The notes: generated by a model from the sequence alone, not told the origin. DNA of 64,000 nt from Verrucomicrobiia bacterium (GCA_036405135.1 DASWYF010000013.1:62001-126000); one strand, 5' to 3'; counted from the stretch's first letter, positions 27,669 to 37,838 are shown. Numbers and translations: made by a program.

Positions 27669-28928
27669 ATGAAGTTGTTCCGTTCATTGGTCCTGCTGCT
27701 TTGCCTGACGTTTGCGTCCGGCTGCACGTCCTATTTTGCCAAACGCGTCAAATACCGCATCGAGCCTTCGCACGCCGCCGGCAGTCCACAATTCCTCCGT
27801 TCGTTGAGTTACCTCACCGGCCCCGGTTTGCTCGCCAGCAACAAAGTCACCAGCCTTGTGAATGGTGACCGGATTTTTCCCGCCATGATCGATGCGGTAA
27901 AAAAAGCCGAAAAATCTATCAACCTGGAAACCTATATTTATTGGTCTGGGGACATTGGTGAGGAATTCGCTGACTTGCTCATTCAGAAGGCAGAGCAGGG
28001 GGTTCGCGTCCGTGTGCTGGTGGATTGGTGGGGCTCCGGCGAGATTGTTTCCGGTCACTTCATCCGCATGCGTGCCGCTGGTGTGCAAGTGGTGAAGTAT
28101 AATCCGCTCCTCCCTTGGCGCGTGCTTCGTGTCAATCACCGCGATCACCGAAAGCTCCTCATCGTCGATGGCAAGATCGGCTTCACCGGCGGCGCGGGCA
28201 TCGCGGATGTCTGGCTTGGTAATGCTGAGCATCCCGGCGAATGGCGCGACACCATGTTCCAACTCGAAGGCCCCGCCGTCGGCCAGATGCAAGCCGTCTT
28301 CATGGACAATTGGAAGAAGGCAGCCGCCGAAGTCCTCGCCGGAGAAGATTATTTCCCTGAGCTCAAGCCAGCTGGCGATCAACTCGTCCAGGTCTTCGGC
28401 AGCTCCCCGCGCGATAACGTCGAGAGTGTTCGCATGATGTTTCTGCTCTCCATTGATTCCGCGCGCCACAGCATCCGCATCTGCACCCCGTACTTCGTGC
28501 CCGGTGAAGGCACTGAGGAAGCCTTGCTCCGCGCCTGCGAACGCGGCGTGAAAGTCGAGTTCATCGTCCCCGGCTCGAACACCGATGTCCCCTTCGTCCG
28601 CCACGTTTCCCGCGGCCACTGGGGACCGCTCCTCCGCGCTGGTGCGAAGTTCTACGAGTATCAACCCACCATGTTCCACACCAAGCTCATGATCGTGGAC
28701 GACATCTGGGTCTCCGTCGGCTCTGCCAATGTGGACAACCGCTCCTTCCGCCTGAACGACGAATCCAACATGAACATTTACTCCGCTGCCTTCGCCGCCG
28801 AACAGGTGAAGATCTTCGAAGCCGACAAAGCCAAGACCGACGAAGTCACCTACGAGATCTGGAAGAAACGCCCCTTCCACCGCCGCGTCATGGAAGTCAT
28901 AACAACTCCCTTCCGCTCGCAACTGTAG
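27669..28928 (+). CDS. Phospholipase D/cardiolipin synthase-like lipoprotein
   Basis: A 419-residue protein with a lipoprotein signal (LLLCLTFASGC, lipidated Cys about 19). It has two phospholipase D HKD motifs: HRKLLIVDGKIGFTGG near residue 160 and HTKLMIVDDIWVSVGSAN near 338. This matches the bacterial cardiolipin synthase/phosphatidyltransferase group, which joins two phosphatidylglycerols. A lipid anchor in place of the N-terminal transmembrane helices of ClsA makes it more like ClsB/C-type or a periplasmic phospholipase; the exact reaction is open. The ATG at 27669 is chosen since the upstream open frame comes from the repeat region. Confidence 0.85.
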   Translation: MKLFRSLVLLLCLTFASGCTSYFAKRVKYRIEPSHAAGSPQFLRSLSYLTGPGLLASNKVTSLVNGDRIFPAMIDAVKKAEKSINLETYIYWSGDIGEEFADLLIQKAEQGVRVRVLVDWWGSGEIVSGHFIRMRAAGVQVVKYNPLLPWRVLRVNHRDHRKLLIVDGKIGFTGGAGIADVWLGNAEHPGEWRDTMFQLEGPAVGQMQAVFMDNWKKAAAEVLAGEDYFPELKPAGDQLVQVFGSSPRDNVESVRMMFLLSIDSARHSIRICTPYFVPGEGTEEALLRACERGVKVEFIVPGSNTDVPFVRHVSRGHWGPLLRAGAKFYEYQPTMFHTKLMIVDDIWVSVGSANVDNRSFRLNDESNMNIYSAAFAAEQVKIFEADKAKTDEVTYEIWKKRPFHRRVMEVITTPFRSQL

Positions 28929-28941
28929 CCGCGTAAGAGTT

Positions 28942-28958
28942 CCGCCTTCAGGCGGTTT
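28942..28958 (+). terminator. Weak hairpin after the phospholipase D gene
   Basis: CCGCC-TTCA-GGCGG followed by TTTCC, 14 bases after the stop codon. The stem is only five bases and the T-run is short, so it may be just another short repeat. Confidence 0.35.
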
Positions 28959-30292
28959 CCTATCCCATAAGCCCTATTAGTCCCATCGGACCCATAAGAC
29001 CTATTTTCCCCCGTCCCTTTCTTCATTCTTGGGAGGCCGAACTTCGGCTTCCTAATTCTTCATTCCCCCGAAGCGGCCTTCCCGTCTCGTCTGCTTGATG
29101 CTCCCTCTTCTCGATAGCATCCTGTCCTGCGGCACTCTAGCTACCAGTCTGCACCTCCCGGATCCGACCCTCGCCAGCCACTCCAAAACACCTTCATTTC
29201 CACAAAGGCGGAGACTGTCTGGAAAGCTGGGTTGAGGTCGGCTGCGCCGGATGAATGGGACAGGGCTAGGCGTGGCGAGGGAGCATATCAATAAAAAGAT
29301 ACGTGACCGAGCCACAACAACGCCCTGGCCCATTCAGACCAGCAGACGGCCTCAAGACAGCTTTACAGCCAGTCTCAGGAACTATGTCAAAGAGCAATGA
29401 AACCATCCGATTCCTGTTGATGTATCTGGCCTATGGCTCCTCCTCACAGGGAGGCCAGACTCTAGCGCCGTCCAAGACCCGGCCGGTTCCGCAGTGGCTA
29501 CTGATAGATTCCCCGGGCGGTCATAAAATCCTACACCGCCCGACGTCCACTTCACCCTCCAGCTTACGAGCCCTGATCCAGCACCCGATACACCCACAGA
29601 TCCTGAAACATGGTAGGGCGAGGCTCCCGACGAGCCCTGACTATTTCACACGACTGCCCCACCGAACTTCAGAGCAGAGACTTCGAAGCTAAAAGCGCTT
29701 TTCGCACTTCCCACCTCACACCTCGCCCCTTTCCTGACGGTCCCATAAGGATTGCCCAAACGATTCCATTGAATCATTCAGCGGGGATTTCAGCCTTTCG
29801 TGTCCCTAACTCGAAACTCAAAACTAGGAACCAGAAACTTGGCCTTCGGCCCTTCCTTTACCGACAACGAGTTGTCAGCAATCCCACTATCCATCATACC
29901 AACCACTCAAACCACCGAAATCTGTTATCCCACAGCGACATTTCTCCCAACCTGTTGCGAAAGAGGAAAATTCAACCGATAATTTCTTAATTCCCAGCCT
30001 AAACCACGCCCGCCAAATTTACTAAGTAAACAAATCCGCCCCGTTTTCGCGTAGTTCGCGTGTTTCGCGGTTAATCTGGACCTGAAACATTAAATCTGAA
30101 ACCTGAGACAATTTCTTCATTCGCTTGACCCCATTCGGTTGAAAAATTCCCCCTCCGCGTCCCAGATGCTCAAAACTCGAAACTCAAAACCAGAAACCAG
30201 AAACCTTCTGGCCTCCGGTGCAACCGGCTGAAAACTGAACACTGAAAACTTGAAACTCCCTCCCCGAAGAGGCACCTTCCTTCCCAGCGGAT
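28959..30292. other. 1.3-kb stretch without a supportable gene
   Basis: Short frames on both strands lack family features and codon structure. The left part is full of CCCATAAGACC-like direct repeats near 28966-29008. The right part has tandem text such as ACTCGAAACTCAAAAC and CCAGAAACC (29807-29835 and 30170-30210) and TAGTTCGCG/TTTCGCGGTTAA (30051-30075), also seen near 556-583. CACCTCACACCTCGCCCC near 29715 resembles the repeat inserted in the nitrate reductase gene. I found no tmRNA, RNase P or SRP RNA signature here. It reads as a repeat-rich junk or decayed region next to a tRNA. Confidence 0.6.
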
Positions 30293-30376
30293 GCGCGAGT
30301 GGCGAAATGGCAGACGCGCCAGACTTAGGATCTGGTCCCGTAAGGGGTGAAGGTTCAAGTCCTTTCTCGCGCACCA
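30293..30376 (+). tRNA. tRNA-Leu (TAG)
   Basis: An 84-base class II tRNA: acceptor GCGCGAG/CTCGCGC, anticodon stem CCAGA/TCTGG around CTTAGGA (anticodon TAG), a long variable arm (TCCCGTAAGGGG), T-arm with GGTTCAAGTCC, discriminator A and an encoded CCA. The next gene ends three bases beyond the CCA on the opposite strand. Confidence 0.95.
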
Positions 30377-30378
30377 TT

Positions 30379-33171
30379 TTAGAATCCGTATTTTTCCATA
30401 CGGAGTTTGAATGCTTCCTTGCCTCCTTCTGTTACTGACGTGATTTCCTCTTTGATTGATTCGCTGTCGATTGCGCCGACGGCTTTAACAATACCTTTTG
30501 TCTGGTCACCAGTCTTTACATAGTCACAGCAAACAACCAACTCAGCATCGCCGTTTACTACAAAGTTTGCACTATGGCTCGCGAAAACAAGTTGACGCCG
30601 GCATTTGGCTTTCCAAACAAGTTCCACAATATCCCTGACCATTCGGCTATCAATGTCGTCTTCGGGTTGATCTATTATCAGTGGAGCACCTGTTTGATTG
30701 AGTAAAACTGTTAACAGTGCAGTGGCTTGTTGCCCGGCAGAGGCATCTTTGAAATCTATGTATTCGTTTGTTTTTTTGTTGGAACAGTAATGAAATTTTG
30801 GATTGAACTCGAGTTCGGTTACTGACAGCTCTAGCCATTTTGAAGAGTCGAACATTGAGCCAATTCTGGATTTTTCACTTTCAATGAAGCCGTATTTGTC
30901 GAGTGTGGGCGTATTTGGTAGTGCGGTAGAGGCTTCGTTTGAGTGCTTAGCTAAATGTTCAAGGTCCGTCAGTATGGTGTTCCACTCGGAGAATGGGTCA
31001 GTGGAATTTAGGATGCCTTGACAGGCTCTATCGAGCTTTTCTTCTCGGACAATCATTCCAATGAATGCCTGTTTCAGCTTTTGGGTTAACTTGAATGTGT
31101 CCAAGCCTTTACTAAGGTCTGCTTTGATAAGCCCATCGGAAAGATCGGTAAATTGAGTGCATTGGCTTTTAAGTTCTGCGAGTTTTCTGGTGTGCAATTC
31201 GTCCCAATATTTTCGAAGAGTTACATAAGTTGCTTTGGGGTCTCCTAAGGTTGTTAGAGCGTTTTGTTTTTCGGTTTGCTGTTTTCGCAGGAGAGCAATC
31301 CGCTGCTCTAGCGTTTGGATTTGTTGCAGTTGAAGTTTGTTGTCATTCGCTTTCGTTTTAGTTTCCTCGTACTTTTTAATGAACTCCTCACGTAGATTTT
31401 CCCAGATGCTTACGGATTCGTTTATTTCAACTAGAGATTGCGGACTGAGTAGATTGGACAAGGATGTCACTGCTGATTCTATTTCCAGAAATTTTGCATT
31501 GAACTTCTCTTGGACCTGTCTGATCGCTTCTTTGTTTTCAATGTCTTCGGGAGGGTCGTTTTTCTGTTCTGTTTCATTGAACGAATCTACAAGTAGTTCA
31601 ATATTGCTTTTGGCAATTGCGAGCTTGTTGTGGAGTCCTTCAATTAAGCCTTCTTCGAGGTCGTATTTCGATTTTAAGTTGATCAGTTTTTGATCTTCCT
31701 CAGAAAGTCCCTTAAGACTATTGCGTAAAGCTGTTAGCTGCTCTGAGAGAGAGGTGATTTCGACATTGTTTTTTTGAACTTCTACTTCAATTTCGCTCAT
31801 TCGAATTGAATGCCCGTATGCGGCGCGCATATTCGCTGCTGTATTTCTCAATTCCGAGCGAATGTCGTCGAGTTTCTGCTTTATTGGTAGCTCAACGAAT
31901 CGTTTTAATTCATCGACACGCACTCCCACACTGCTGAGTTGTTTTTGGCTGTAAGCCTGAATCGGAAGCAGGCTGCGGATTTGCTGCTCAGTGGCTGGAC
32001 TGAAATCGCTGCTTCCGATTTGGAGGAAAATTTCGTTTTTCTTCGAATCTCTCCGGACTGCATGGTGTACTCCATTTAGATAGAATCCTACAGTTACTTC
32101 GCCATCGACCTTTTGAAGCGTGTTGTCGATAAGATTTTTTCTCTTGGTTTGAACGACATCAATTTCTTCACTCTCAATAGATTGATCGCATAGTCCCCAT
32201 CGTAGGTACTCAAGGATGGTGGATTTCCCGGTTCCCCTGCCGCCGATAATTGCATTCAGTTGCTGATTTAGATGGAGATCAATTTTTCCAAGGAATTTTG
32301 AGTTGGAAACCTTTAGATATGTTACCCAAATGCTAGGCAGTGCTGGTTCGTTATGGGATAGCCGTGATTGTTTTGCCAGGCATGCTTGCCGCAGTGCCTC
32401 CGCAGTCGGTACTGACCATTTTACATATGTGCTTGGCACTCCTAGTTCAAAATGGTTGCGGTCACGGTTATCGGAAGTTTGGAAGACAGCAAGTGCTTTG
32501 AAGCCATTGTTAATTTGGCGGCCTTCAAAGATGTTTTTATGGCCGGTTTTGGATTTGGCGTAATCTCCATCAATATAACCACCCACACACCTCATTTCCT
32601 GATAGTGCTTGGTGAATCCATCTCGAAAAATTGTTTTGTAGCCTTCAGAAGTGACATTCGGAAGAATCGTGAACTTGCCTTTTAGCCACAGGTGTTGGTT
32701 GAGTGTTTCTTCAAGGTTGTTGAGCCCGGTGATTGAAGTTGGTGACACTGATGTGACGGATGGGAGCTTACTTTTGGAGGGATCAACCTGCGCAATTGTC
32801 AGAACGGTTAAAACGTCGTTTAGTTTGGATTCGTCGAAATGCGCGTCTAAAATAACTATGACTTGGCAGGGAGGAGATGAAAGTGTCAGTTCTACTCCGG
32901 GAAAAACAATGATTTTTTCCTCCTCGGGAAATGGTTGACCATCGGGGGCGATTTCCTCTTTTGCTGCAGTTCGTATGTAAGGGTAGAAAACGAAATCGTG
33001 ATGGTCCGTTATCGCGATTGCATGCAGACCTTTATCTCGACAAGCTTGGATAAGCTCTTTCGCATAGGCTTGTCGTTCTTCTGGTGTTATCGCTTCAGTT
33101 CCAGACCACTGTGAATCTCTTGGCGTGTGAACCTGAAAATCGCATTTATAGAAATGAGCACCTTTGTCCAT
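30379..33171 (-). CDS. PHP-domain/SMC-like AAA ATPase (TrlF-type), candidate defence gene
   Basis: A 930-residue protein with a PHP-type N-terminal domain and an ABC/SMC-like ATPase. PHP motifs are QVHTPRD (residues 13-19, where the first His of the usual HxH is Gln), TDHHD (55-59), PGVE (91-94) and a late TSD. Walker A is GGRGTGKST (310-318), a long coiled coil spans about 430-690, a signature-like DASAGQQATALL precedes Walker B LIIDQPEDD, and SHSANF supplies a switch His. Such proteins resemble RecF/SbcC-like DNA-end ATPases joined to a metal-dependent hydrolase; several relatives sit in defence islands. G+C is about 40%, far below the neighbours, and its 3' end abuts tRNA-Leu, both signs of transfer. 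An anti-phage role is inference. Confidence 0.75.
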   Translation of the reverse strand: MDKGAHFYKCDFQVHTPRDSQWSGTEAITPEERQAYAKELIQACRDKGLHAIAITDHHDFVFYPYIRTAAKEEIAPDGQPFPEEEKIIVFPGVELTLSSPPCQVIVILDAHFDESKLNDVLTVLTIAQVDPSKSKLPSVTSVSPTSITGLNNLEETLNQHLWLKGKFTILPNVTSEGYKTIFRDGFTKHYQEMRCVGGYIDGDYAKSKTGHKNIFEGRQINNGFKALAVFQTSDNRDRNHFELGVPSTYVKWSVPTAEALRQACLAKQSRLSHNEPALPSIWVTYLKVSNSKFLGKIDLHLNQQLNAIIGGRGTGKSTILEYLRWGLCDQSIESEEIDVVQTKRKNLIDNTLQKVDGEVTVGFYLNGVHHAVRRDSKKNEIFLQIGSSDFSPATEQQIRSLLPIQAYSQKQLSSVGVRVDELKRFVELPIKQKLDDIRSELRNTAANMRAAYGHSIRMSEIEVEVQKNNVEITSLSEQLTALRNSLKGLSEEDQKLINLKSKYDLEEGLIEGLHNKLAIAKSNIELLVDSFNETEQKNDPPEDIENKEAIRQVQEKFNAKFLEIESAVTSLSNLLSPQSLVEINESVSIWENLREEFIKKYEETKTKANDNKLQLQQIQTLEQRIALLRKQQTEKQNALTTLGDPKATYVTLRKYWDELHTRKLAELKSQCTQFTDLSDGLIKADLSKGLDTFKLTQKLKQAFIGMIVREEKLDRACQGILNSTDPFSEWNTILTDLEHLAKHSNEASTALPNTPTLDKYGFIESEKSRIGSMFDSSKWLELSVTELEFNPKFHYCSNKKTNEYIDFKDASAGQQATALLTVLLNQTGAPLIIDQPEDDIDSRMVRDIVELVWKAKCRRQLVFASHSANFVVNGDAELVVCCDYVKTGDQTKGIVKAVGAIDSESIKEEITSVTEGGKEAFKLRMEKYGF

Positions 33172-33305
33172 ATCCCTCTTGGAAAGCAGTGGTTAGCTGC
33201 AGTTTGTTCAATCGGGATGATGCACTCAGGGGATTGAGAGTCAAAAGCAATCGACTGTAAGCTGCAAAACGGCATGGTGCTGTCTGAGTTGCATTCCATC
33301 TGTGG

Positions 33306-36300
33306 TTAAAGCCCCAACACCACCTTCACCCGATAAAACCTCCGCTCTCCACTTGCAGGCAAACTCACCGCCACCGCCTGATTATTCCCCACGATATCAA
33401 CGTACCCCGTTACCGCCGTCCACACCGTGGGATTCCCGAACTCCGTCGCATACTCCACCGTATAACGCCGTGTCAGCCCCGCATACGCCACACCTTCCGC
33501 CTTCACCGCGGTGAAACTGAAATTCACCATCCCACCCGCGAGGGCAGGGGACATCCGTTCCGCATCACCCGTCTGCGGATTCGTCCCCAGCACATACTCC
33601 TGCGCGTTTGTGAAACCATCGCCATCTGCATCCCCTGCATCATTATTGCTCGCAGAACCGAAGTTCTCGATCCGCCAGCTCTCCAGCGGACTGAACACCG
33701 TGACATTCACCGTGTTCGTCCCCGATTGCCCCGCGAAGTAAGCTGTTGGCAATCCAGCCAGCTTCGTCACCTCACTCGCGCTGAACGCCGTGTTGAACAT
33801 CGCCAGATCCGCCAGCGGACCTTTCCACCAACGATCCCACATCGCACTGCTTGTGGACGTGCTGACTCCGCCAAAGCGCACCGTCTTGCTATTATCGAAA
33901 CTGAACGCGAACGCATTATCGCTCCCCGCCAACGTCCCATCCACATACAGACTCAGCGTGCCGCTATTTCGCACGATGGCGAAGTGATGCCACACATTCG
34001 CCGCCACGTTCGCCTTCGTGATGCCCACGTCCTGCGTCGCGTTATTGTAGTTACGCAGCTCCAACGTGTTGCCCGTGCCATAATAACCCAACGTCATCGC
34101 GCTGTTCCCGTAACCGCCCGATTCACCCACCTGCACGATGAAATCGATATTCGCCGTGCTCGCCCGTTTGAACCACCCACCGATCGTCCAATCCCCATTC
34201 TTCAAGTCCACCTCCGTCGTCGTCAGCGCCCGCTCCAATCGCGCCGCTCCCGCCGTGCCATTCTCCGTCAGATAAATGCTTTGCCCCGCTTGCGGTGCAA
34301 AGATCGTCGGCACATCGGACGTATAAGCCGCGCTCCCTGTCCCTACGACCGTCACCGTCGCCTCCCGCCCTTGCCCCGTCGTATCCGTGGCATTGCCCGT
34401 TTGGAAATCATAGAGGAACAGCGCGTTCTCTCCGTGCGACTTATCCTTCACCATGTAAGTGAAATTCGCCGGGCCATTGTAACCTGCCGTCGGCGTGAAC
34501 CGCGCCGTGTAACCATCCGCCAGCAGCGTCACCGTGCCATTCTGCGGCGCGCTCACGGCGAAGCGCAATTGTGCCGTCGGCGTCTCCACATCACTCACCA
34601 GCGTGCGCAAGTCCACGTCCACCACCGTGCTCTGGGGAGTTGTAACCGTGGTGCTGATCGCATTGGGCGCATAAGAAACCTCCACATGATGCACCAGACT
34701 CGTGCGGCTCAACCCATTCGCATCCATCGCCACAGCCGTGAGTTGATGTTGCCCGCCCGGAAGGCTCGTCGCCAATTCATAAGGTACACCGTTGTTATCC
34801 GTGCCCAACAAAGTGGCTCCGTTGTAAAACCTCACCTCCGTCACCGCCCCATCCGTCGCGATGGCATTCGCCGTGATAGTTACTGGTCCGGCTTGCGGAT
34901 GATACGCTCCATCTGTTGGGCTCGTGATTTTGACCTCAGGTGGAGTGTGCCCCACTGCCAGAGTGAGGTGAGGTCCATTTGAGGTGAGGCTGTTTTCGCT
35001 CGAGGCGTAAGACACATAACCATCCGCTGTCTGTGTGGTGGCAGAAATCTTGAAAGATATGGGCCCGGTATTGGTTATCGTCTTGCCGAAACCGAAAACT
35101 AGGGTGGCGGCAGAAACCGGTGTCCAGGTCGCCAATGCCGGACCTGTTGCAGCGGGAGCGTTGTTCCAGGTGACCGCTGTTTCCGACCAGCTCGTATCTG
35201 GCACCAGATAAACTCCATGCACTCCAGGCGAACTCGCCTGCAGACAGTAGAGCCCCATCGACAAGCTGAACATGATGCCGCCGACATCGGGTATATTGAA
35301 ACGAACGTAAGCCTCACGGTTAAACCCGGCGCCGCTCTTCTTGATGACAAGATTGGAGGCATTGCCGTAATTCGAATCTTTGTTGGCATCGTTATCGTAT
35401 GTGTAAGTATCCGCCTCCGCGGGGATGGTCACGAGCTGCGGTTCACCACGATAAAACCGAGCCTTGAACGTTTTCCCGTTTGAGCCGTTCACGTTGATCG
35501 TCATGTCGATCGTGTGCGATAGGGGGTCTAGGCTGATGCTCGGATCTGCGCTGATGCATGTGCCGACCTTGGCGATTTGCAGCTTGATGGTTCCGGTATT
35601 CGCCTGCGTAGGGTCACTGACCGCCACGTCGATGAATGCACCGTCTTCGCGCACCAGCACCGAGCACTTTTTGTTCGCTGTGATGCCACCCACCGTGCGG
35701 GTCGTATCCGTCCAGAAATTTGCCGCCGTGATGCCCAGTGTCGTTTCCTGCACGGCTTGCATATTTCCGGTGTTCGTCAACACGATGACCTGCGGATATT
35801 GGGCGTAAGTTTTCGTGTGTCTGGCCGAGCGTCCGGGGAGCAGTACGTATTGGTAGGTTGCGTCTAATGGGTTCGAGCCATGATCTAACGTCATCCGCAG
35901 ATAGTTCCGCGTGATCGGCGTGGTGGAGCCACCATCATCAATATCTGAGATTGCACCCGTCCGCGCCTCCCGTACCGCTCTGATTTCCGTGGCTTGCGGG
36001 AAATAATAACCGATGTCATCGCCCCCGACATGTCCTGCGAGGTGCGCCCAAGCAGTGCCGCCTAGTGTATCAGTCCACCCAAGTGAAGACGGCAGCTTTG
36101 TGTCATTCACCGTGAACGCATTCGCTCCTGTGCTGGAGATCTTGCGATTCTCTACCGTCGTCTCAATTGGCCGCCCATCCGTGCTCGTGATGCCCGCACC
36201 GAGACACACGATCTCATCATCGAACATGAACCACGATTTCTTCCCCGTCAGCGTCACCGCTACGCCCTTGAACTGCATCCCAGCCGCGCCAAATTTATCC

Positions 36301-37838
36301 AGCGTCGCGCCACCCACCCAGTTATGTGGCGAGAGCGTGTTCTGCCCCTGCGCGCGCGGTCCGATGGACGCCGTTTGATGCGGCAGCTTGCTCTTCGTCA
36401 CATCCACCGTCACGCCGGGCAAGCGATACGCATCGATCGTCGCCCAATAATTATCCCCATACTGGAGCAGGTCGGAATTATAGAGAATCGTCATGCCATC
36501 ACCCGTATACCAGCCCTTGAGATTTTCCCCGTTGATCGATTCAAAATTCGCGATCCGGGTAGAACTCATGCTCAACCCGAAACCATAACCCGCCCCCAGA
36601 TGCACCACACGATCCATCTCCGGGAACGTGAAATGCGTGATCAATTCACCACGCCGTACGATATCTCCATCATTCATCAAGGTCTGCGCCATTTTGATCG
36701 TGGGCAGCGGACGGTTGCTCACAAAATCCCGCACCGTATCACTCAACGCCCATTCCTTGATCATGCTCTTCATCCGCGCCGCATCCGCTGCCGGGGCGAA
36801 CTGCGCCACCTGCATGATGGAATCGATCATCGAATGTCCCGTTGCCTGCGCATTCGCTCCAGATCGTCCCGCCTCCCGTCCGCGCACCAGATCCCACGCA
36901 GCTCCGCGATAGATGATCGGCTCGAACGAATCGAAAACCCAGCGATACACATTCTCCTTCAAAGGATCCGTCACTTCCCACGTAGAACCCGCCAGCAGAT
37001 TCATCACCGGTGCAATAGTCCCCAACAGGCTGGCCCCATACCCCGCGGTGTAAGGATGCGTCGCGTGTTGCAGGAAAGAACCATCCGTATAGAAACCATC
37101 CCCGCTCGTCACATACGGAAAAAGTGCGCTGAACGCATCCCGCGCTGCGATCAGTTTCGCTCCATCCTTCACCACCGTTCCGCGTACCGCCACCACGCGG
37201 ATCTTCCACATCCGGTTCGCCCCCGTAAAAGTCCCTGTGCTGCCTCCCGTTGCCTGCGTCGTCGCCGAAGGCGTGAACTTCTCCACCGCCCCCATGTAAT
37301 TGGAAAGCTGGGTGGAACTCAGCTGGTCATAGAGCAATACGGCGATGTCCGTGAGGTGCATCGGCGTGCCGATCTCGAAATCCCACCAGTTATCGTAGAT
37401 GACCTTCGTGGAGTTGTAATAATTGGCATGCATCCAATCCAACGCACTGAGGAGATCGGCGAGCAACGTGGCATTACCTTGGAGCGAGCAACCGGGAGTA
37501 GCATAGGCGAGCGCCATCGAGCGCAGTCGTCCGTAGGAACTGGTGATGTTCGCAGAAACCGTGGAACTAGCCAGATCACTCCACAGATAAGTGCGGGTAG
37601 GGGACTTATCCATGCTCGACCAGTTGGAATTAGCCCCGTTCGCGATGCTCGTCAGCTTCGGCGCGATGATCGGATCCAGTGGATCATAACCCGCTCCCAC
37701 CATCGTATCGAACCACTTCTGCCGCACTGTGTCATACTCATCTGCACGCAGCGTGGCGACGCTCAGCAAAAGCCAGCACAGCACCCCATAGGCACAATAC
37801 GCCCATGGCTTTTGGTACAACTCACGAACAGGGGTCAT
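33306..37838 (-). CDS. Multidomain polysaccharide lyase family 8 protein
   Basis: A 1510-residue secreted enzyme with an N-terminal signal peptide. The first 800 residues form a PL8 lyase (hyaluronate/chondroitin/xanthan type): DGSFLQHATHPYTAGYG matches the catalytic His/Tyr region, and SINGENLKGWYTGDGM matches the substrate cleft, with the beta-sandwich after it. Next come a CBM96/DNRLRE-like domain (TYTYDNDANKDSNYGNAS onward), a bacterial Ig-like domain (PPEVKITSPTDGAYH), a cadherin-like unit, a LamG/concanavalin-type domain and a DADGDGFTNAQEY calcium-binding repeat. The product would be extracellular or surface-bound, cleaving uronic-acid glycosidic bonds by beta-elimination. It follows the LysR gene by 54 bases on the same strand. 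Confidence 0.85.
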   Translation of the reverse strand: MTPVRELYQKPWAYCAYGVLCWLLLSVATLRADEYDTVRQKWFDTMVGAGYDPLDPIIAPKLTSIANGANSNWSSMDKSPTRTYLWSDLASSTVSANITSSYGRLRSMALAYATPGCSLQGNATLLADLLSALDWMHANYYNSTKVIYDNWWDFEIGTPMHLTDIAVLLYDQLSSTQLSNYMGAVEKFTPSATTQATGGSTGTFTGANRMWKIRVVAVRGTVVKDGAKLIAARDAFSALFPYVTSGDGFYTDGSFLQHATHPYTAGYGASLLGTIAPVMNLLAGSTWEVTDPLKENVYRWVFDSFEPIIYRGAAWDLVRGREAGRSGANAQATGHSMIDSIMQVAQFAPAADAARMKSMIKEWALSDTVRDFVSNRPLPTIKMAQTLMNDGDIVRRGELITHFTFPEMDRVVHLGAGYGFGLSMSSTRIANFESINGENLKGWYTGDGMTILYNSDLLQYGDNYWATIDAYRLPGVTVDVTKSKLPHQTASIGPRAQGQNTLSPHNWVGGATLDKFGAAGMQFKGVAVTLTGKKSWFMFDDEIVCLGAGITSTDGRPIETTVENRKISSTGANAFTVNDTKLPSSLGWTDTLGGTAWAHLAGHVGGDDIGYYFPQATEIRAVREARTGAISDIDDGGSTTPITRNYLRMTLDHGSNPLDATYQYVLLPGRSARHTKTYAQYPQVIVLTNTGNMQAVQETTLGITAANFWTDTTRTVGGITANKKCSVLVREDGAFIDVAVSDPTQANTGTIKLQIAKVGTCISADPSISLDPLSHTIDMTINVNGSNGKTFKARFYRGEPQLVTIPAEADTYTYDNDANKDSNYGNASNLVIKKSGAGFNREAYVRFNIPDVGGIMFSLSMGLYCLQASSPGVHGVYLVPDTSWSETAVTWNNAPAATGPALATWTPVSAATLVFGFGKTITNTGPISFKISATTQTADGYVSYASSENSLTSNGPHLTLAVGHTPPEVKITSPTDGAYHPQAGPVTITANAIATDGAVTEVRFYNGATLLGTDNNGVPYELATSLPGGQHQLTAVAMDANGLSRTSLVHHVEVSYAPNAISTTVTTPQSTVVDVDLRTLVSDVETPTAQLRFAVSAPQNGTVTLLADGYTARFTPTAGYNGPANFTYMVKDKSHGENALFLYDFQTGNATDTTGQGREATVTVVGTGSAAYTSDVPTIFAPQAGQSIYLTENGTAGAARLERALTTTEVDLKNGDWTIGGWFKRASTANIDFIVQVGESGGYGNSAMTLGYYGTGNTLELRNYNNATQDVGITKANVAANVWHHFAIVRNSGTLSLYVDGTLAGSDNAFAFSFDNSKTVRFGGVSTSTSSAMWDRWWKGPLADLAMFNTAFSASEVTKLAGLPTAYFAGQSGTNTVNVTVFSPLESWRIENFGSASNNDAGDADGDGFTNAQEYVLGTNPQTGDAERMSPALAGGMVNFSFTAVKAEGVAYAGLTRRYTVEYATEFGNPTVWTAVTGYVDIVGNNQAVAVSLPASGERRFYRVKVVLGL

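Noticed and set aside
27684-28922. Minus-strand open frame of 412 codons
   Set aside because: It is the antisense of the phospholipase D gene with both HKD motifs; no features of its own.
28959-30292. Possible tmRNA, RNase P RNA or SRP RNA
   Set aside because: None of the expected conserved cores was found on either strand in this gene-free stretch.
33172-33305. Possible far attachment site for an element inserted at tRNA-Leu
   Set aside because: I looked for a copy of the tRNA 3' end (CTCGCGCACCA) beyond the ATPase gene and found none.
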